DNA of 64,000 nt from an uncultured Acidimicrobiales bacterium (GTDB lineage Bacteria > Actinomycetota > Acidimicrobiia > Acidimicrobiales > CALAML01), in contig CALAML010000011.1 in NCBI GenBank assembly GCA_937925845.1, positions 1-64,000 on the forward strand, read 5' to 3'. Position numbers and translations under genes: made by a program. Positions 1 through 8,239 of this stretch are shown here, piece after piece; the stretch's first letter is position 1, and every line of letters starts with the position of its first letter. The notes under the pieces are model-generated. The model did not search any database and was not told where the DNA came from. It was given only the letters and a program-made list of their open reading frames with translations.

Positions 1-21
1 ACCGCAACCTCAAACTTCGGG

Positions 22-1443
22 GTGAGCCGCCGCGAAGGACACGACTCCTCCGGCTTCTACCAACGCTTCACCCCACCGCAAATCTCCGACGACGCCGAAG
101 TCAACCGGCCCCTCGCCACCGACACCATCTGGGTGGGCGACGCCCGCGACATGGACACCTATGGCTCGGTGGCCGACAACTCAGTCGCCCTCGTGGTGAC
201 CTCACCGCCATACTTCGCAGGCAAGGCCTACGAAGAAGACCTCGGCCAAGACGGCATACCGGCCAGCTACCTCGAATACCTCGAACTACTCGAGGGTGTG
301 TTCGCCGAATGTGTCCGCAAGCTTGAACCGGGCGGCCGAATCGCGGTGAACGTGGCCAACCTCGGCCGCAAGCCCTACCGCTCACTGTCGGCCGACGTCA
401 TCGGCATCCTCGAACGACTCGGCCTGCTGCTGCGAGGCGAAGTGATCTGGCGCAAGGCCGAAACCCCTGGTGGCAGCTGCGCATGGGGCAGCTTTCAGCG
501 GCCGGCCAACCCGGTTCTGCGAGACACCACCGAACGCATCATCATCGCCAGCAAGGGCCGGTTCGACCGCGCCGTCAGCCCCGCCGACCGCCTGGCCAAC
601 GACCTGCCGGCCCAGGGATCGATCCTCGCCGACGAGTTCCTTGAGGCCACCAGCGACGTGTGGGACATCCCACCCGAAAGCGCCCGCCGAGTCGGCCACC
701 CGGCCCCGTTCCCAGTGGAGCTGCCCCGGCGGCTAATCGAACTGTTCACCTACGTCGACGACCTCGTGCTCGACCCCTTTATGGGAGCAGGTAGCACCGC
801 CATTGCCGCAGCGCTGCACGACCGACGCTTCATCGGCTTCGACACCGACCCCGCCTACGTCGAGTTGGCCAACTCCCGGTTGGCCGAAGCCCTCGACGCG
901 GCGGCAGCAAACTCCCAGGTGCCACCCACGATCGTGCCGGCCACCAAAGACCACCGACCGGCTAAGCACAACGACGACCTCGGCTTTCCCTTCGACGCCA
1001 TCCAGAGCGGACGCAAAGCCACAGACATCGGCCTTGAAGCGCTCGAACGAGCGGGCTTTACCAACATCGTGCGAAAAGCCCGGGTGGCGGGAACCGAAGT
1101 CACGTTCAAAGCCACCGACCAACTCGGCAACGACTGGCTCTTCGAAGTCTCGGGCACCCTCACCGCATCGCGACCCGGACAACTCCGCACCGACCTACTG
1201 ATGAAGAGCCTCACCAAGGCGCTCATCATCGCCGGCGAGATCGACAAACCGAACCTGATGCTGCTCACCACCCACCGCCCCAAACCCCGCAGCCCGGGTG
1301 GCAAAGCCCTAGCTGGTGCTCGCCATCAGCGACTGATCGCAGCCACCATCGAACTACTAAACCAGGACGACCTCGACCAACTCAGTCGGGCCGCCGAATT
1401 CGGCCCGGACTCGCTCGAACCGGACCCGCTCAACCCGGACTGA
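22..1443 (+). CDS. DNA methyltransferase (N4-cytosine/N6-adenine type, beta-class order) with C-terminal extension
   Basis: Predicted SAM-dependent DNA methyltransferase. The catalytic TSPPY motif lies at residues 60-64 and the SAM-binding DPFMGAGST motif at 251-259, so the catalytic motif precedes the SAM motif as in beta-class enzymes; HPAPFP before motif I is also typical. Residues ~330-460 form an extra domain with the pattern GNDWLFEVSG followed by a conserved RTDLLMKSLTKA stretch; this could be a degenerate nuclease-like or target-recognition domain, but I cannot settle which. The GTG at 22 is the first start seen, yet the frame is open to the window edge, so the true start may lie outside. 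A companion gene follows 107 nt downstream on the same strand. The methyltransferase call is firm; the modified base and restriction partner are inference. Confidence 0.85.
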   Translation: MSRREGHDSSGFYQRFTPPQISDDAEVNRPLATDTIWVGDARDMDTYGSVADNSVALVVTSPPYFAGKAYEEDLGQDGIPASYLEYLELLEGVFAECVRKLEPGGRIAVNVANLGRKPYRSLSADVIGILERLGLLLRGEVIWRKAETPGGSCAWGSFQRPANPVLRDTTERIIIASKGRFDRAVSPADRLANDLPAQGSILADEFLEATSDVWDIPPESARRVGHPAPFPVELPRRLIELFTYVDDLVLDPFMGAGSTAIAAALHDRRFIGFDTDPAYVELANSRLAEALDAAAANSQVPPTIVPATKDHRPAKHNDDLGFPFDAIQSGRKATDIGLEALERAGFTNIVRKARVAGTEVTFKATDQLGNDWLFEVSGTLTASRPGQLRTDLLMKSLTKALIIAGEIDKPNLMLLTTHRPKPRSPGGKALAGARHQRLIAATIELLNQDDLDQLSRAAEFGPDSLEPDPLNPD

Positions 1444-1550
1444 CCGCCGGTGTGCTGAGCTGGAAACAGGCTTGACCCGTCTCCGGACGGCGACGGCAAC
1501 GCTCACAACCGCACAAGCACGATCAGCGCGACAGGAGACTGGAGGCGACG

Positions 1551-2609
1551 ATGGCAGATGCGAAGACAACAGTGACCGAACTCGTGACCGCCCTCGGCAT
1601 GCTGCGAGGCGACCGCAGCCTCGACGACGCCCTCGACGGTGACGCACCTCCGCAGCTGGCCAACCTGGGGCGCTACGACTGGGAACGGCTCAGCGATTGG
1701 CGCGGCGCCGGACGCTATAGCGCCGAATACGAAGCAGCGTTTCGCAACGGTCGCTGGTTCGCCGAAAGCCCCGAGGGTCTGGCCGGGCGGCCGGTACGCC
1801 GACTCGAATGGAAGGGCAGCCACCGGGCCCCCGGCGACGAAGTGGTTCCCGCCGATCTTCGGGTCGATCGGGTGTGGCTGGTCAGCTGCAAGTACCTATC
1901 GAAGAACATCCACAACGTCGCTCCCGCCCGACTGTTCCAACACCTGCTGCTAAGCATCGACGGCCACGACTCCAGCGACTGGTATTACGCCACCGCCCCC
2001 AAGGCGTTCCAGCACCTCTATGAACAGGTATGTGAAATTTGTGAGCTTCGCAACATGCCCGGCGACGTGGGAGACCTCACCGGCGCCGACCGCCAGCGCA
2101 TGAAGGGGTCGATGAAACGATACGCCCGCAAGAAGCTGCCAGAACCGGCCAACGCGGCCTACGAAGAACTGATCGTGGCCGTCAGTCGAGCCTCCGCCGA
2201 CCGGTGGCGGGCCCAACTCGGAAGCGTGGCCCGCCAGGAACGCATGCTCTGGCGCCTACTGCGGCTGTGCTCAGCCCCCTACTTCATCCTGGGCAGCACC
2301 GTCGGCACGAACGCTTCCGAGTTCCTCCGACTCCGGATCGACACCCCGTGGGACTGGCGCCAGCACTTCGAGTTCCACGAACTGATCGTGACCCCAACCG
2401 GCGTCGGTCAACCCCAAGTCACCTGGACCGCCACCCTAGAAGAACGAGAAACCGGTCAAGAACGAACCGTTTCCGGACGAGTCGAGATCCGCTGGAGCCA
2501 CGGCCGGTTCTCCGCACCCCCTGAAGCCAAGATCTACCTCGACACCCCCCACCGCGAAGTCCCGGGCTACACACCCCTAGACGAACCAGCCAACGCCCAA
2601 CTGTTTTAG
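1551..2609 (+). CDS. Hypothetical protein next to the methyltransferase; possible restriction endonuclease
   Basis: A 352-residue soluble protein that I do not recognise as a named family. It starts at ATG 1551 behind a good GGAGG site. Residues ~95-120 read as an acidic stretch (GDEVVPADLRVD), a hydrophobic strand (RVWLV) and then SCKY, loosely resembling the core of PD-(D/E)xK nucleases although the usual acidic residue before the lysine is not in place. The rest is rich in Arg and Trp. Its position just after a DNA methyltransferase makes a type II restriction enzyme the leading guess, but that rests mainly on context. The gene is followed by the repeat-rich region at 2618-2880. Confidence 0.6.
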   Translation: MADAKTTVTELVTALGMLRGDRSLDDALDGDAPPQLANLGRYDWERLSDWRGAGRYSAEYEAAFRNGRWFAESPEGLAGRPVRRLEWKGSHRAPGDEVVPADLRVDRVWLVSCKYLSKNIHNVAPARLFQHLLLSIDGHDSSDWYYATAPKAFQHLYEQVCEICELRNMPGDVGDLTGADRQRMKGSMKRYARKKLPEPANAAYEELIVAVSRASADRWRAQLGSVARQERMLWRLLRLCSAPYFILGSTVGTNASEFLRLRIDTPWDWRQHFEFHELIVTPTGVGQPQVTWTATLEERETGQERTVSGRVEIRWSHGRFSAPPEAKIYLDTPHREVPGYTPLDEPANAQLF

Positions 2610-2617
2610 GTTGGGTC

Positions 2618-2880
2618 CTCCTGCGCGTTTGGCAGTTTTGGGTACCGTCCTCTGACGCGTTTGGCACCTGCGGGTTACGTCGTCGCGGCGTTGCACCGCC
2701 ATCCGGGCGGCCGTTCCGGAGCCACGGAGGCTCTTGGCCCCGCACCCGCTCGCATGCCCTTGAGGGCATGATCGCATGCTTGGCCTTTTCCTGAGGAGCC
2801 TGGCTGGTTCTCTGGTTGCTTGGGCTCTTGGATTACGCCCTCCTGCGCGTTTTGCAGTTTGGGTTGTGTTTTGTTTTGGG
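2618..2880. repeat. Dispersed intergenic repeat, family A copy 1
   Basis: Non-coding stretch whose core (about 2710-2850) is roughly 90% identical to about 26579-26720. The core holds a hairpin, CATGCCCT at 2753-2760 paired with AGGGCATG at 2763-2770; the second copy keeps the stem while its 2-nt loop differs (TG here, AA there). The flanks carry repeated short units of the form CCTCctGCGCGTTTtGCAG at ~2618, ~2649 and ~2840. Short frames on the minus strand share a peptide between copies, but this follows from the DNA identity and I do not regard it as coding. Confidence 0.7.
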
Positions 2881-2940
2881 TTTTGATTACATGATTACAT
2901 GCTTACTCACATGTATATGTTGCACAAGAAACATCCTTCC

Positions 2941-3552
2941 ATGTCGCCTTCTGGGTCGGGCAGCAGCCGGGGGCGGGGGCGGAAGCGTTCCCGATCCTCC
3001 GACAAGGAGCCTCCGGCCCTCACTGCGGCCGATGCTGCTGCCTGGTTCGCCGGGCGACTGCCCGATGACTGGTTTGTTGAACCCCCAACCGTTGAGGTGG
3101 ACCGCGACGAGATCCTGGTGGTTGGCGAGTTGCCCAAGCCGAAGGTCAGTCGTTCCAAGGCTGACGACAAGGACGCCGATGACGAGCTCGACCCCGAGGT
3201 AGCAGCCAACGCCCGTATCGCCGGCTTTCGTGAGGACACCCGCGAGCAGCGCATGGCCATCGCCGATGAAGCGCAGCGACGGTTTGGCCGCACGGTGAGC
3301 TGGGGCGCGGCCTGCGGCGAGACCGAGATCCACTTCACCGTCGCCAACGTGCCGGTGATGACCCGCCTCCACCTTCCGGAGCGACAGGTACTCGACACGC
3401 TGATCGAGTCCGGGGTGGCCCGGAGCCGAAGCGAAGCGCTGGCCTGGTGCGTCAATCTTGTTGGCAAGAACGAAGCCGACTGGATCGACAAACTCCGCTC
3501 GGCCATGGCGGCAGTAGAAGAAGTCCGTGACGAAGGACCGGCCTCCGGCTAA
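2941..3552 (+). CDS. Conserved hypothetical protein with ribbon-helix-helix-like C-terminus
   Basis: About 203 residues. The N-terminus is basic and low-complexity (SGSSRGRGRKRSRSS), a middle acidic patch contains DDKDADDELDPE, and the C-terminal ~75 residues hold VPVMTRLHLPERQVLDTLI and ARSRSEALAWCV. That last part resembles a ribbon-helix-helix-type segment (a beta strand, then SRSEAL). From memory this C-terminal pattern is common in actinobacterial hypotheticals; no function is established. ATG 2941 was chosen because the preceding codons (from 2899) cross an AT-rich, promoter-like stretch, but 2899, 2911 or 2917 are possible. An inverted repeat follows 11 nt after the stop. Confidence 0.65.
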   Translation: MSPSGSGSSRGRGRKRSRSSDKEPPALTAADAAAWFAGRLPDDWFVEPPTVEVDRDEILVVGELPKPKVSRSKADDKDADDELDPEVAANARIAGFREDTREQRMAIADEAQRRFGRTVSWGAACGETEIHFTVANVPVMTRLHLPERQVLDTLIESGVARSRSEALAWCVNLVGKNEADWIDKLRSAMAAVEEVRDEGPASG

Positions 3553-3563
3553 CTCCACCCAAC

Positions 3564-3614
3564 CGAAATGTCGGACACTGAGCCTGATTACGCGCGTCAG
3601 CTTGCGACATTTCG
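3564..3614. terminator. 10-bp perfect inverted repeat after the hypothetical gene
   Basis: CGAAATGTCG (3564-3573) is repeated inverted as CGACATTTCG (3605-3614) with a 31-nt spacer. It sits just behind the stop at 3552, so a terminator is likely, but it lacks a T-run and could instead be an operator for the downstream SDR operon. Confidence 0.4.
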
Positions 3615-3654
3615 ATCGAACGGGGAGTCTGACGCCGCGGGTTTGGTGGCCCCT

Positions 3655-3674
3655 AATTGACCGCTCGGTTAGTT
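3655..3674. promoter_or_regulatory. Candidate TetR-type operator upstream of the SDR operon
   Basis: AATTGACCG, two bases, then CGGTTAGTT: seven of nine positions are inverted-symmetric. Operators of TetR-family regulators of actinobacterial lipid catabolism commonly contain GACCG/CGGTC half sites, so TetR-type control of the operon starting at 3702 is plausible. No TetR gene lies in the window. Confidence 0.45.
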
Positions 3675-3701
3675 TCTAGTTGGGACAACCGAGGGGGAAA
3701 C

Positions 3702-4634
3702 ATGGCATTCGACTACACAGGCAAAACCGCGTTGGTGACTGGTGCGTCATACGGACTCGGCGAGGTCTTTGCTAAGGATCTGGCTGCCTCCGGGGCGGAA
3801 CTGGTGCTTACGGCGCGAAGCAGCGAGCTGCTCGAAACCGTGGCCCAGGCCTGCCGCGAGGCCGGGTCGCCGAAGGTCACCACCGCCACCGGTGATGTGT
3901 CGGTTGAGGCCGACGTGGTGGACGTGGTGGCCAAGGGCATAGAGGCCCATGGCCGAATCGACCTTCTCGTGAACAACGCCGGCGTGGCCGACATGCGCGG
4001 GGTCCCGCCGGAAAAGTTCGACATGGACACCTTCAACTGGATCCTGTCGGTCGACCTCAACGGCGCGTTCATGATGCTGCGCGAATGCGGACGACACATG
4101 TTGGCCAACGGCGGCGGCTCGGTCGTCAACATCTGCTCAATCATGGGCAACGGCGCCAACGAACTCAGCGTCATCCCCTACACCGCCGCCAAGGGCGGCC
4201 TCCGCAACCTCACACTGCAGCTCGGATGTGAATGGGCCGATCGGGGCGTGCGGGTGAACTCGGTCTCCCCGGGCTTCATCCTGACCGACATGATTCGGGC
4301 CGCCGTCGAAGGCACACCCAACGCCGACTACATCGCCAGCCGAACGCCGATGCGCCGGATGGGCGAAGCCCAGGAAGTCTCCAACGCCGTGCTCTTCCTC
4401 GGATCCGACCTGGCCAGCTACATCACCGGGGTCGACCTCAACGTCGACGGCGGCACCAATGCCGGCAACGGCTACTACCAGGTCCAGCCGATCCATCACG
4501 AATGGAACACCGGCGATGCCGCCCTCAGCCCAGGCGCCTACGGCGGCCTCACCGCCCGACCCGAAGGACTCGAAGCCATGGCCGGGGGCATCCCCGGCGT
4601 GCACTACCCACTACCAGAAGCCGGGGGCGAGTGA
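3702..4634 (+). CDS. Short-chain dehydrogenase/reductase (SDR)
   Basis: Classical Rossmann-fold NAD(P)-dependent oxidoreductase of 310 residues. TGASYGLG near residue 11 is the cofactor-binding glycine motif, LLVNNAG follows the fourth strand, and the catalytic Ser (NICSIMG) and YTAAK tetrad residues are intact. The C-terminus extends ~50 residues beyond a normal SDR, with an HHEWNTGDAALSPGAYGG stretch of unknown role. ATG 3702 has a strong GAGGGGGA ribosome site. The gene overlaps the next (VOC) by four bases, so they are translationally coupled. The substrate is unknown; with a VOC protein and a cyclase it probably belongs to a small catabolic operon. Confidence 0.9.
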   Translation: MAFDYTGKTALVTGASYGLGEVFAKDLAASGAELVLTARSSELLETVAQACREAGSPKVTTATGDVSVEADVVDVVAKGIEAHGRIDLLVNNAGVADMRGVPPEKFDMDTFNWILSVDLNGAFMMLRECGRHMLANGGGSVVNICSIMGNGANELSVIPYTAAKGGLRNLTLQLGCEWADRGVRVNSVSPGFILTDMIRAAVEGTPNADYIASRTPMRRMGEAQEVSNAVLFLGSDLASYITGVDLNVDGGTNAGNGYYQVQPIHHEWNTGDAALSPGAYGGLTARPEGLEAMAGGIPGVHYPLPEAGGE

Positions 4635-5173
4635 GCGTGGGCACCTCGGCCCTGTTCAGCCGACCCCTCTTCCAACAGGCCTACCTCGTTACGAACCTCG
4701 ACGAGGCCTGCCACCAGTGGGCCGAGCTCTTTGGAGCCGGTCCGTTCTTTGTGGCCCGGCATCACCAGACCGACCGCTTCTCCTACCGCGGCGAACCGAT
4801 CGAGGCCGACGTCTCCTACGCCTTTGGCTACCTCGGGGACACGATGATTCAGTTCATCGAACAACACGACGACCAGCCCTCGATCTACCGGGATATGTAC
4901 GCCGCCGGAGAGGAGGGCTTCCACCACGTCGCCACCCTCGTCCCAGCCAAGGATTTCCAACAGGAGAAGCAGCGGATCATCGACATGGGCTTTCCCCTGG
5001 CCTGTGAGCTCTATGCCGATGGGGTTGATGCCGCCTACCTCGACACCCGATCAGCAATCGGCTGCTTCACTGAAATCCACGGCGACCCACCCCGTATCCT
5101 CCACACGTTCCATCATTGGAAAGAGACCCACCGCCGATGGGACGGCAGGGACCCAATCATCGAACGCAGCTAG
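4631..5173 (+). CDS. VOC-superfamily (glyoxalase/dioxygenase fold) protein
   Basis: A 180-residue protein of the vicinal-oxygen-chelate fold, beginning at a GTG that overlaps the SDR stop. The N-terminal half opens with a beta strand and the DEACHQWAELFGAGPFF pattern seen in Glyoxalase_4-type domains. The second half has GFHHVATLV (a likely metal-ligand His strand) and ends with GCFTEIHG, where Glu could complete a metal site. Members include methylmalonyl-CoA epimerases and lyases; nothing visible fixes the substrate. It is coupled to the upstream SDR and lies 45 nt from the cyclase gene, which suggests a single transcript. Confidence 0.8.
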   Translation: MSVGTSALFSRPLFQQAYLVTNLDEACHQWAELFGAGPFFVARHHQTDRFSYRGEPIEADVSYAFGYLGDTMIQFIEQHDDQPSIYRDMYAAGEEGFHHVATLVPAKDFQQEKQRIIDMGFPLACELYADGVDAAYLDTRSAIGCFTEIHGDPPRILHTFHHWKETHRRWDGRDPIIERS

Positions 5174-5218
5174 CGATGGGCGCTTGCCTGGCGTGAATTG
5201 CCTTGGGAGGCTGGACCG

Positions 5219-5839
5219 GTGATCTATGACTTGTCCCCGCCGATCTCACCGGAGCTCGCGGTATGGCCCGGCGACACGCCCCCGTCACGCGAGGTCCTTA
5301 CCGAAATCGATGACGGCGACAACATTCGGCTGTCGACGCTTCGCGCCACCGTCCACCTCGGCGCCCACGCCGATGCGCCCAACCACTACACCGCCTCCGG
5401 AGTATCGATCGACAAGGTGGCGCTTGAGCCCTATCTGGGGCCAGCACAGGTGATCCGACTCGCCTGCGAACCGGCCTCAACGATCCGACCGGACCAGCTC
5501 CCGCCGATCGACGCGCCACGGCTGTTGATCGACACCGGCACCTTCGCCGATCCGAACCGGTGGACCGACGACTTCGCCGTCCCGGCCCCGGAGACCATCG
5601 ACTTCCTGGCCGCGGCTGGCGTGATGCTGATCGGACTCGACTCGCCCAGCGTCGACCCGGCCAAATCCAAAGATCTGCCCGCCCACCAGCGACTCGCGGC
5701 CAACAACATGGCCAACCTCGAAGGGCTGGCGCTGGCCCACGTTCCTGAGGGTGTGTATCAACTCAGTGCGCTACCGCTGCCCCTGGTTGGCTTCGACGGC
5801 AGCCCGGTGCGGGCGGTCCTCTTTTCGCCGCCCACATAG
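5219..5839 (+). CDS. kynB: Cyclase-family amidohydrolase, kynurenine formamidase-like
   Basis: A 206-residue metal-dependent hydrolase of the cyclase family. HLGAHADAPNHY (about residues 44-55) corresponds to the HxGTHxDxP metal-binding motif. The N-terminal YDLSPPISPELAVWPGDTPP, together with LEPYLGP, IGLDSPSVDP and the closing GSPVRAVL, matches bacterial KynB, which hydrolyses N-formylkynurenine in tryptophan breakdown. The other kyn genes are absent here, so a different amide or ester substrate is possible. GTG 5219 is preferred because GGGAGG lies about 10 nt upstream; a TTG at 5198 is the alternative. Confidence 0.75.
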   Translation: MIYDLSPPISPELAVWPGDTPPSREVLTEIDDGDNIRLSTLRATVHLGAHADAPNHYTASGVSIDKVALEPYLGPAQVIRLACEPASTIRPDQLPPIDAPRLLIDTGTFADPNRWTDDFAVPAPETIDFLAAAGVMLIGLDSPSVDPAKSKDLPAHQRLAANNMANLEGLALAHVPEGVYQLSALPLPLVGFDGSPVRAVLFSPPT

Positions 5840-5948
5840 TTCAGAAGGTCCAGTTTCCCGGCAAATTCGCTGTATTTCCGGGGTTACAGGGATCAAAACT
5901 CGCCCGGCCCGGTGTGATCTTAGGTCATCCGAGCCCTACCTTGTCAGG

Positions 5949-7079
5949 ATGGCTCGATCTACGACCGGCTCCGCCACCGCGCGCAAATTCGCCTCTGCGT
6001 GCCTGCTTCTGGCTCTCCTTGGCGCCTCATGTGGTGACAGCTCCGACTCCGCCAGCGACAACGCTGACGAAGCGGTCGCCGCCGAAAGTACAGACGCCGA
6101 TGACCCATCGGATGACGCCAGCACCGACGACTCCGACGATGCCGAATCGGAAGAGTCCGACGAGGACGAGGATGGCAGCGACACCGACGACGAGGCCGAA
6201 GGCGACGACGGCGAAGAGGAAACACCGGTCGAGCCCGAAAGCACCACCGACGACGACGGTGAAGACAGCGACGCCAGCGATGACGGCGGCGACAGTGACG
6301 CAGGTGCCGACGAAGCCGAGACCGACACTGACGGTGGCGACACCCAGGACGATGACGCAGCTGGCGACGAGGCCAGCGATGGTGAAGCTGACACCGACGA
6401 CAGCGACGACCCGGTAGCTGACCCAACCACCACCACCGCGCCCGCCACCACTACCACCGCAGCAGCACCGGCAGCGCCAGCGGAAACCACCACCACAACC
6501 GGAGCCCCGGCAACCACCACCACGGCCGCGCCCGCCACCACAACCACCGCAGCACCAACCACCACCACGACGGCGGCACCCACAACCACCACAACCGCCC
6601 GACCGACCACCACCACCACGACGGCTCGGCCGACAACAACAACCACCACGACCACGGCCCCGGCTCAGCCCAGCGTGCTGAACTTCTCCGCCCCGAAGAT
6701 CGGAGGTGGCACCTTCAACGGAGCCGATGTGAAGGGTGATGTCATCCTCTGGTTCTGGGCCCCCTGGTGACCGATTTGCCGTAACGAAGCCCCTGCGGTC
6801 GCAGAGGCAGCAAGAGAACTCGGCAACGACGTCACCATCATCGGCGTCGGAGGCAACTCCGGAACGAACGAAGACGAGTACGCCGCCTTCGTCAACAGCA
6901 CCGGGGTCGACGGCTTCACCCACATCTTCGACCCGTCCGGTGAAATCTGGCGGAGCTACAGCGTCTTCAGCCAGCCGTCGTGGGCCTTCATCAACGACGA
7001 CGGGGATATCAACACCATCGCCCGCAGCCTGGGCCGCGACACCATCATCGACGAGGCCAACAAGCTCCGTAACAGCTGA
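5949..7079 (+). CDS. Selenocysteine-containing secreted thioredoxin-like lipoprotein (selenoprotein 1)
   Basis: Reading the in-frame TGA at 6768-6770 as selenocysteine gives one 376-residue protein with Sec274. Residues 1-28 are a lipoprotein signal with lipobox LGASC (Cys28). An Asp/Glu/Ser-rich stretch (~30-155) and a Thr/Ala/Pro stretch (~158-235) follow as a long flexible tether. The redoxin domain (~240-376) contains LWFWAPW-U-PIC, so Sec replaces the first Cys of CxxC, and a cis-Pro motif SQPSW, as in DsbE/MPT53-like proteins. The coding pattern resumes at once after the TGA and runs 102 codons to TGA 7077-7079. ATG 5949 is leaderless-type (TACCTT, six nt, ATG). The probable role is thiol-disulfide or peroxide chemistry outside the membrane. 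Annotating the TGA as a stop would remove the catalytic half. Confidence 0.88.
6768..6808 (+). promoter_or_regulatory. Sec UGA codon with bacterial SECIS hairpin (selenoprotein 1)
   Basis: TGA at 6768-6770. Twenty-six nt later a GGTC apical loop (6797-6800) is closed by GCCCCTGC (6789-6796) and GCAGAGGC (6801-6808), an 8-bp stem with one C/A mismatch. A GGUC loop in a G/C-closed hairpin just behind UGA is the feature recognised by SelB, for example in E. coli fdhF mRNA. The hairpin lies inside coding sequence, as expected in bacteria. Confidence 0.85.
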
Positions 7080-7088
7080 TCTGAGCAC

Positions 7089-7134
7089 AAAAGTTGGGGG
7101 TGTTTGGGGTCTGACTCCGAACGACCCAACTTTT
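7089..7134. terminator. Hairpin with A-run and T-run ends, bidirectional-terminator type
   Basis: AAAAGTTGGG (7089-7098) pairs with CCCAACTTTT (7125-7134), a 10-bp perfect stem around a 26-nt loop. It starts 9 nt after the selenoprotein 1 stop and ends 25 nt before the threonine aldolase gene, so it probably ends the selenoprotein transcript. Confidence 0.6.
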
Positions 7135-7159
7135 GGCCTGCCCTATAGGGTTCGCATCT

Positions 7160-8161
7160 ATGAGCATCGATCTGCGCAGCGACACGGTGACCAAACCCAC
7201 GGCCGCTATGCGTCAAGCCATGGCCGCAGCCGAAGTTGGCGATGACGTCTTCGGCGATGACCCCACGGTGAACCGACTCCAGGAGTTGGCGGCGGAGACC
7301 CTCGGCAAAGAAGCAGCCCTCTTTGTACCTTCGGGAACCCAGAGCAACCTGGTGGCGATTCTGGCCCACTGCCAGCGCGGCGACGAGTACATCGTTGGCG
7401 ATACCGCCCACACCTACCGCTACGAGGCGGGCGGCGCCGCGGTGCTGGGTAGCGTCCAGCCCCAGCCGATCCCTTTCGAGCCCGACCACACGCTGTCGCT
7501 CGACAAGGTGGCGGCGGTGATCAAACCGTTCGACCCCCACTTCGCCCAGGCTCGGCTGCTGTGTCTCGAAAACACGGTGCACGGCCAGGTGACATCGCTG
7601 GACTACCACCGGTCGGCCCAGGCCTTTGCTCAGGAACGAGGCCTGGCGGTACACCTGGACGGTGCCCGGTTGGCCAATGCAGCGACGGCCCAAGGCATCA
7701 AGATGGCCGACTTGGCCGCTACCGCCGACACGGTGTCGCTGTGTTTGTCGAAGGGCCTCGGCGCGCCGGTGGGTTCGGTATTGGCCGGCCCAGCCGAGAT
7801 CGTGGCTGAGGCTCGCCGGTGGCGCAAGATGGTGGGCGGCGGCATGCGCCAGGCCGGCGTACTCGCGGCAGCCGGCATCATGGCCCTGACCGAACATGTG
7901 GACCGCATCGCTGACGACCATGCCAACGCCGCGGCCCTCGGCGAAGGTCTTGGCGCGCTCGAGGGGTTCGAGGTGGCGCCAGTGCAGACCAACATGGTTT
8001 TCCTCACGGTCGACCAGCCGGAAGCGCTCGTGAGCCACTTTGCCGCACGCGGGATCGTGGCCCTAGCCGGCTCACCGATGCGCCTGGTAACCCACCTCGA
8101 TGTCGACGCTGAAGCGATCGAGCGGGTGATCGGCGCCGCCACCACCTTCACCAACCAGTAG
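7160..8161 (+). CDS. ltaE: Low-specificity L-threonine aldolase
   Basis: PLP-dependent enzyme cleaving L-threonine or allo-threonine to glycine and acetaldehyde; 333 residues, the usual length. The N-terminal [12 protein letters not shown], the [15 protein letters not shown] segment, LENT at ~136, [10 protein letters not shown] at ~165 and the PLP-binding lysine in [14 protein letters not shown] (K198) are all family hallmarks. ATG 7160 follows TAGGGT at 8 nt, a leaderless-type arrangement with no Shine-Dalgarno site. It stands alone between a terminator hairpin and the alcohol dehydrogenase gene. Nothing unusual was seen. Confidence 0.93.
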   Translation: MSIDLRSDTVTKPTAAMRQAMAAAEVGDDVFGDDPTVNRLQELAAETLGKEAALFVPSGTQSNLVAILAHCQRGDEYIVGDTAHTYRYEAGGAAVLGSVQPQPIPFEPDHTLSLDKVAAVIKPFDPHFAQARLLCLENTVHGQVTSLDYHRSAQAFAQERGLAVHLDGARLANAATAQGIKMADLAATADTVSLCLSKGLGAPVGSVLAGPAEIVAEARRWRKMVGGGMRQAGVLAAAGIMALTEHVDRIADDHANAAALGEGLGALEGFEVAPVQTNMVFLTVDQPEALVSHFAARGIVALAGSPMRLVTHLDVDAEAIERVIGAATTFTNQ

Positions 8162-8239
8162 TTGCGGCGACATGAGTAGCTTCAACGAGGCCGATGGTGG
8201 GTTCGCCCGCAACGTGCTCCTTCGCCTAGCTTCACACTG

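Noticed and set aside
2418-2777. Minus-strand frames in repeat A with a shared GQEPPWLRNG peptide (also near 26302-26676)
   Set aside because: No ribosome site or domain; conservation is better explained by the repeat and its hairpin.
5751-6770. An open frame of 339 codons ending at TGA 6770, as a complete protein
   Set aside because: The redoxin fold continues in frame after the TGA with matching codon use, and the first 66 codons precede a clear lipoprotein signal at 5949; the TGA is better read as selenocysteine.
6027-7088. Long minus-strand frames opposite the acidic and Thr-rich tethers (also near 56723-57559)
   Set aside because: They are shadows of low-complexity GAC/GAG/ACC codons, giving Val/Gly/Ser/Arg runs without any domain.
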